Part shown: positions 30,752 through 31,364 of the stretch, piece after piece | How the letters are laid out: each line of letters begins with the position of its first letter | Numbering within the stretch: position 1 is the first letter of the stretch | Assembly (NCBI GenBank): GCA_934149105.1 | Contig: CAKPDP010000009.1 | Coordinates: 1-31,364 of the forward strand | Direction: 5' to 3' | From: an uncultured Bacilli bacterium | Lineage (GTDB): Bacteria > Bacillota_I > Bacilli_A > RF39 > UBA660 | DNA length: 31,364 bases | Made by a program: the position numbers and the translations under genes | Notes under the pieces: generated by a model | The model's input: the letters and a program-made list of their open reading frames with translations, nothing else | What the model was told of the DNA's origin: nothing | The model's database searches: none

Positions 30752-31364
30752 TTAATTTAGTTTGTCTATAATATTAATTATTTCATTTAATTGATTCTTA
30801 AATAGGTGAGAGTAAGTATTTAATGTCTCATCTATTTTTGTGTGTCCTAAATACTTTGCTACCACATTTATAGTAGCACCACTATTAATTAAAAGTGATG
30901 CACAACTATGTCTAAAATCGTGTATTCTAATTTGTTTAACTTATGCTAACTTACAATCCTTGTTTTTTTCTATGCCTTAACTTTCCGCTTGTAATTGGAA
31001 CAGTATCTCCAAACAAATACCAGTCATCATTAAATCCATAATGTCTTTTAGAAACTTCATATAATACTTTCATATCTTCCGTTAATACTTTTGGTATAGG
31101 AATATTTCTTATACTAGATTTTGTTTTAGGTGTAGTTACTATATATGGTTTCTTTTCATCACCTTGAGTTGCTACAATATTTTTGTTAACACTTAAATAT
31201 TGATTTTTAAAATCTATATCTTTCCATGTTAGCCCTCTAAGTTCACCCCTACGAAGTCCACAATAATATAAAGTTTCAAATAATGTTTTAAATAGAATAT
31301 CATCTTCTACCGATATGAATTTTTTAAATTCTTCATAAGTGAAAAATAACATTTCTTTTGGTAT
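30752..31364 (-). pseudogene. Tyrosine recombinase (phage/ICE integrase) catalytic domain, disrupted
   Basis: On the minus strand the catalytic domain enters from the window edge. It has the first Arg in 'CGLRRGELRGLTWKDID' and the Lys in 'TPKTKSSIRNIPIP', and stops at TAA 30951-30953. The rest of the domain continues in another frame from about 30940 down to TAA 30752-30754: 'IRIHDFRHSCASLL' (HxxR), 'VVAKYLGHTKIDETLNTYSH' with the nucleophile Tyr. Two lesions separate the halves: a frameshift, most likely in the seven-A run (30963-30969 on the plus strand), and an in-frame TAA at 30941-30943. The intact order of Arg, Lys, HxxR, H and Tyr shows a once-functional Tn916/phage-type integrase. 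The N-terminal domain lies outside the window. Confidence 0.85.

Noticed and set aside
1..31364. Alternative genetic code (TGA as Trp), considered because of the AT richness
   Set aside because: Trp is encoded by TGG throughout and TGA is the stop of ylbF and rsmD.

Overview
The window is an AT-rich chromosomal segment from a low-GC Bacillota, most like the small-genome Bacilli (RF39 / Erysipelotrichia-type gut lineages). Evidence: the conserved ylbD-ylbE-ylbF-rsmD block of Bacilli, a CIRCE-like (HrcA) operator in front of htpG, near-consensus SigA promoters (many with an extended -10), strong AGGAGGTGAT-type ribosome binding sites, and an intrinsic terminator after most transcription units. 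The genetic code is standard: Trp is TGG, and ylbF and rsmD end in TGA. Taxonomy is inference from gene content.

Layout. 1-1149: 3' part of a large surface-type protein. 1327-4850: unknown protein, RecD2 helicase, and a two-gene XhlA-like / LL-H-like holin cassette with no other phage genes. 4944-6928: possible six-codon leader plus a response regulator / histidine kinase pair. 6957-7351: gene-poor stretch with a decayed tail of the same family as the gene at position 1. 7383-8282 (-): ZnuA/TroA-type lipoprotein lacking its metal-ligand histidines. 8427-11348: short-chain dehydrogenase, DUF378 membrane protein (-), LolA-like lipoprotein with an Asn-rich linker, and a membrane-anchored thioredoxin-fold protein without CxxC. 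11451-13658: Fic-fold protein with Gln in place of the catalytic His, then hisS. 13793-17352: Nudix hydrolase, ylbDEF-rsmD, a type IV pilin-like protein, and nfo. 17385-19346: CIRCE-controlled htpG. 19418-21377: two paralogous proteins built from an unrecognised 30-residue Trp-rich repeat (one copy versus ten). 21763-25691: asnB, cysteine desulfurase, thioredoxin/membrane protein. 25731-26483 (-): alpha/beta hydrolase. 26619-30504: HerA-like ATPase and recG. 30600-31364: decayed tyrosine recombinase and structured junction DNA marking the edge of a former mobile element.

Most of the window is housekeeping: DNA repair and recombination (recD2, nfo, recG, HerA), translation (hisS, rsmD), stress (htpG) and amino acid or sulfur metabolism (asnB, nifS). 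The best candidate for an undescribed system is the Trp-repeat pair at 19418-21377: ten indel-free 90-bp units in one gene and a single unit with the same caps in its neighbour. Three further proteins keep a known fold but lose its catalytic or ligand residues (SBP, Fic, thioredoxin/CcdA-like).
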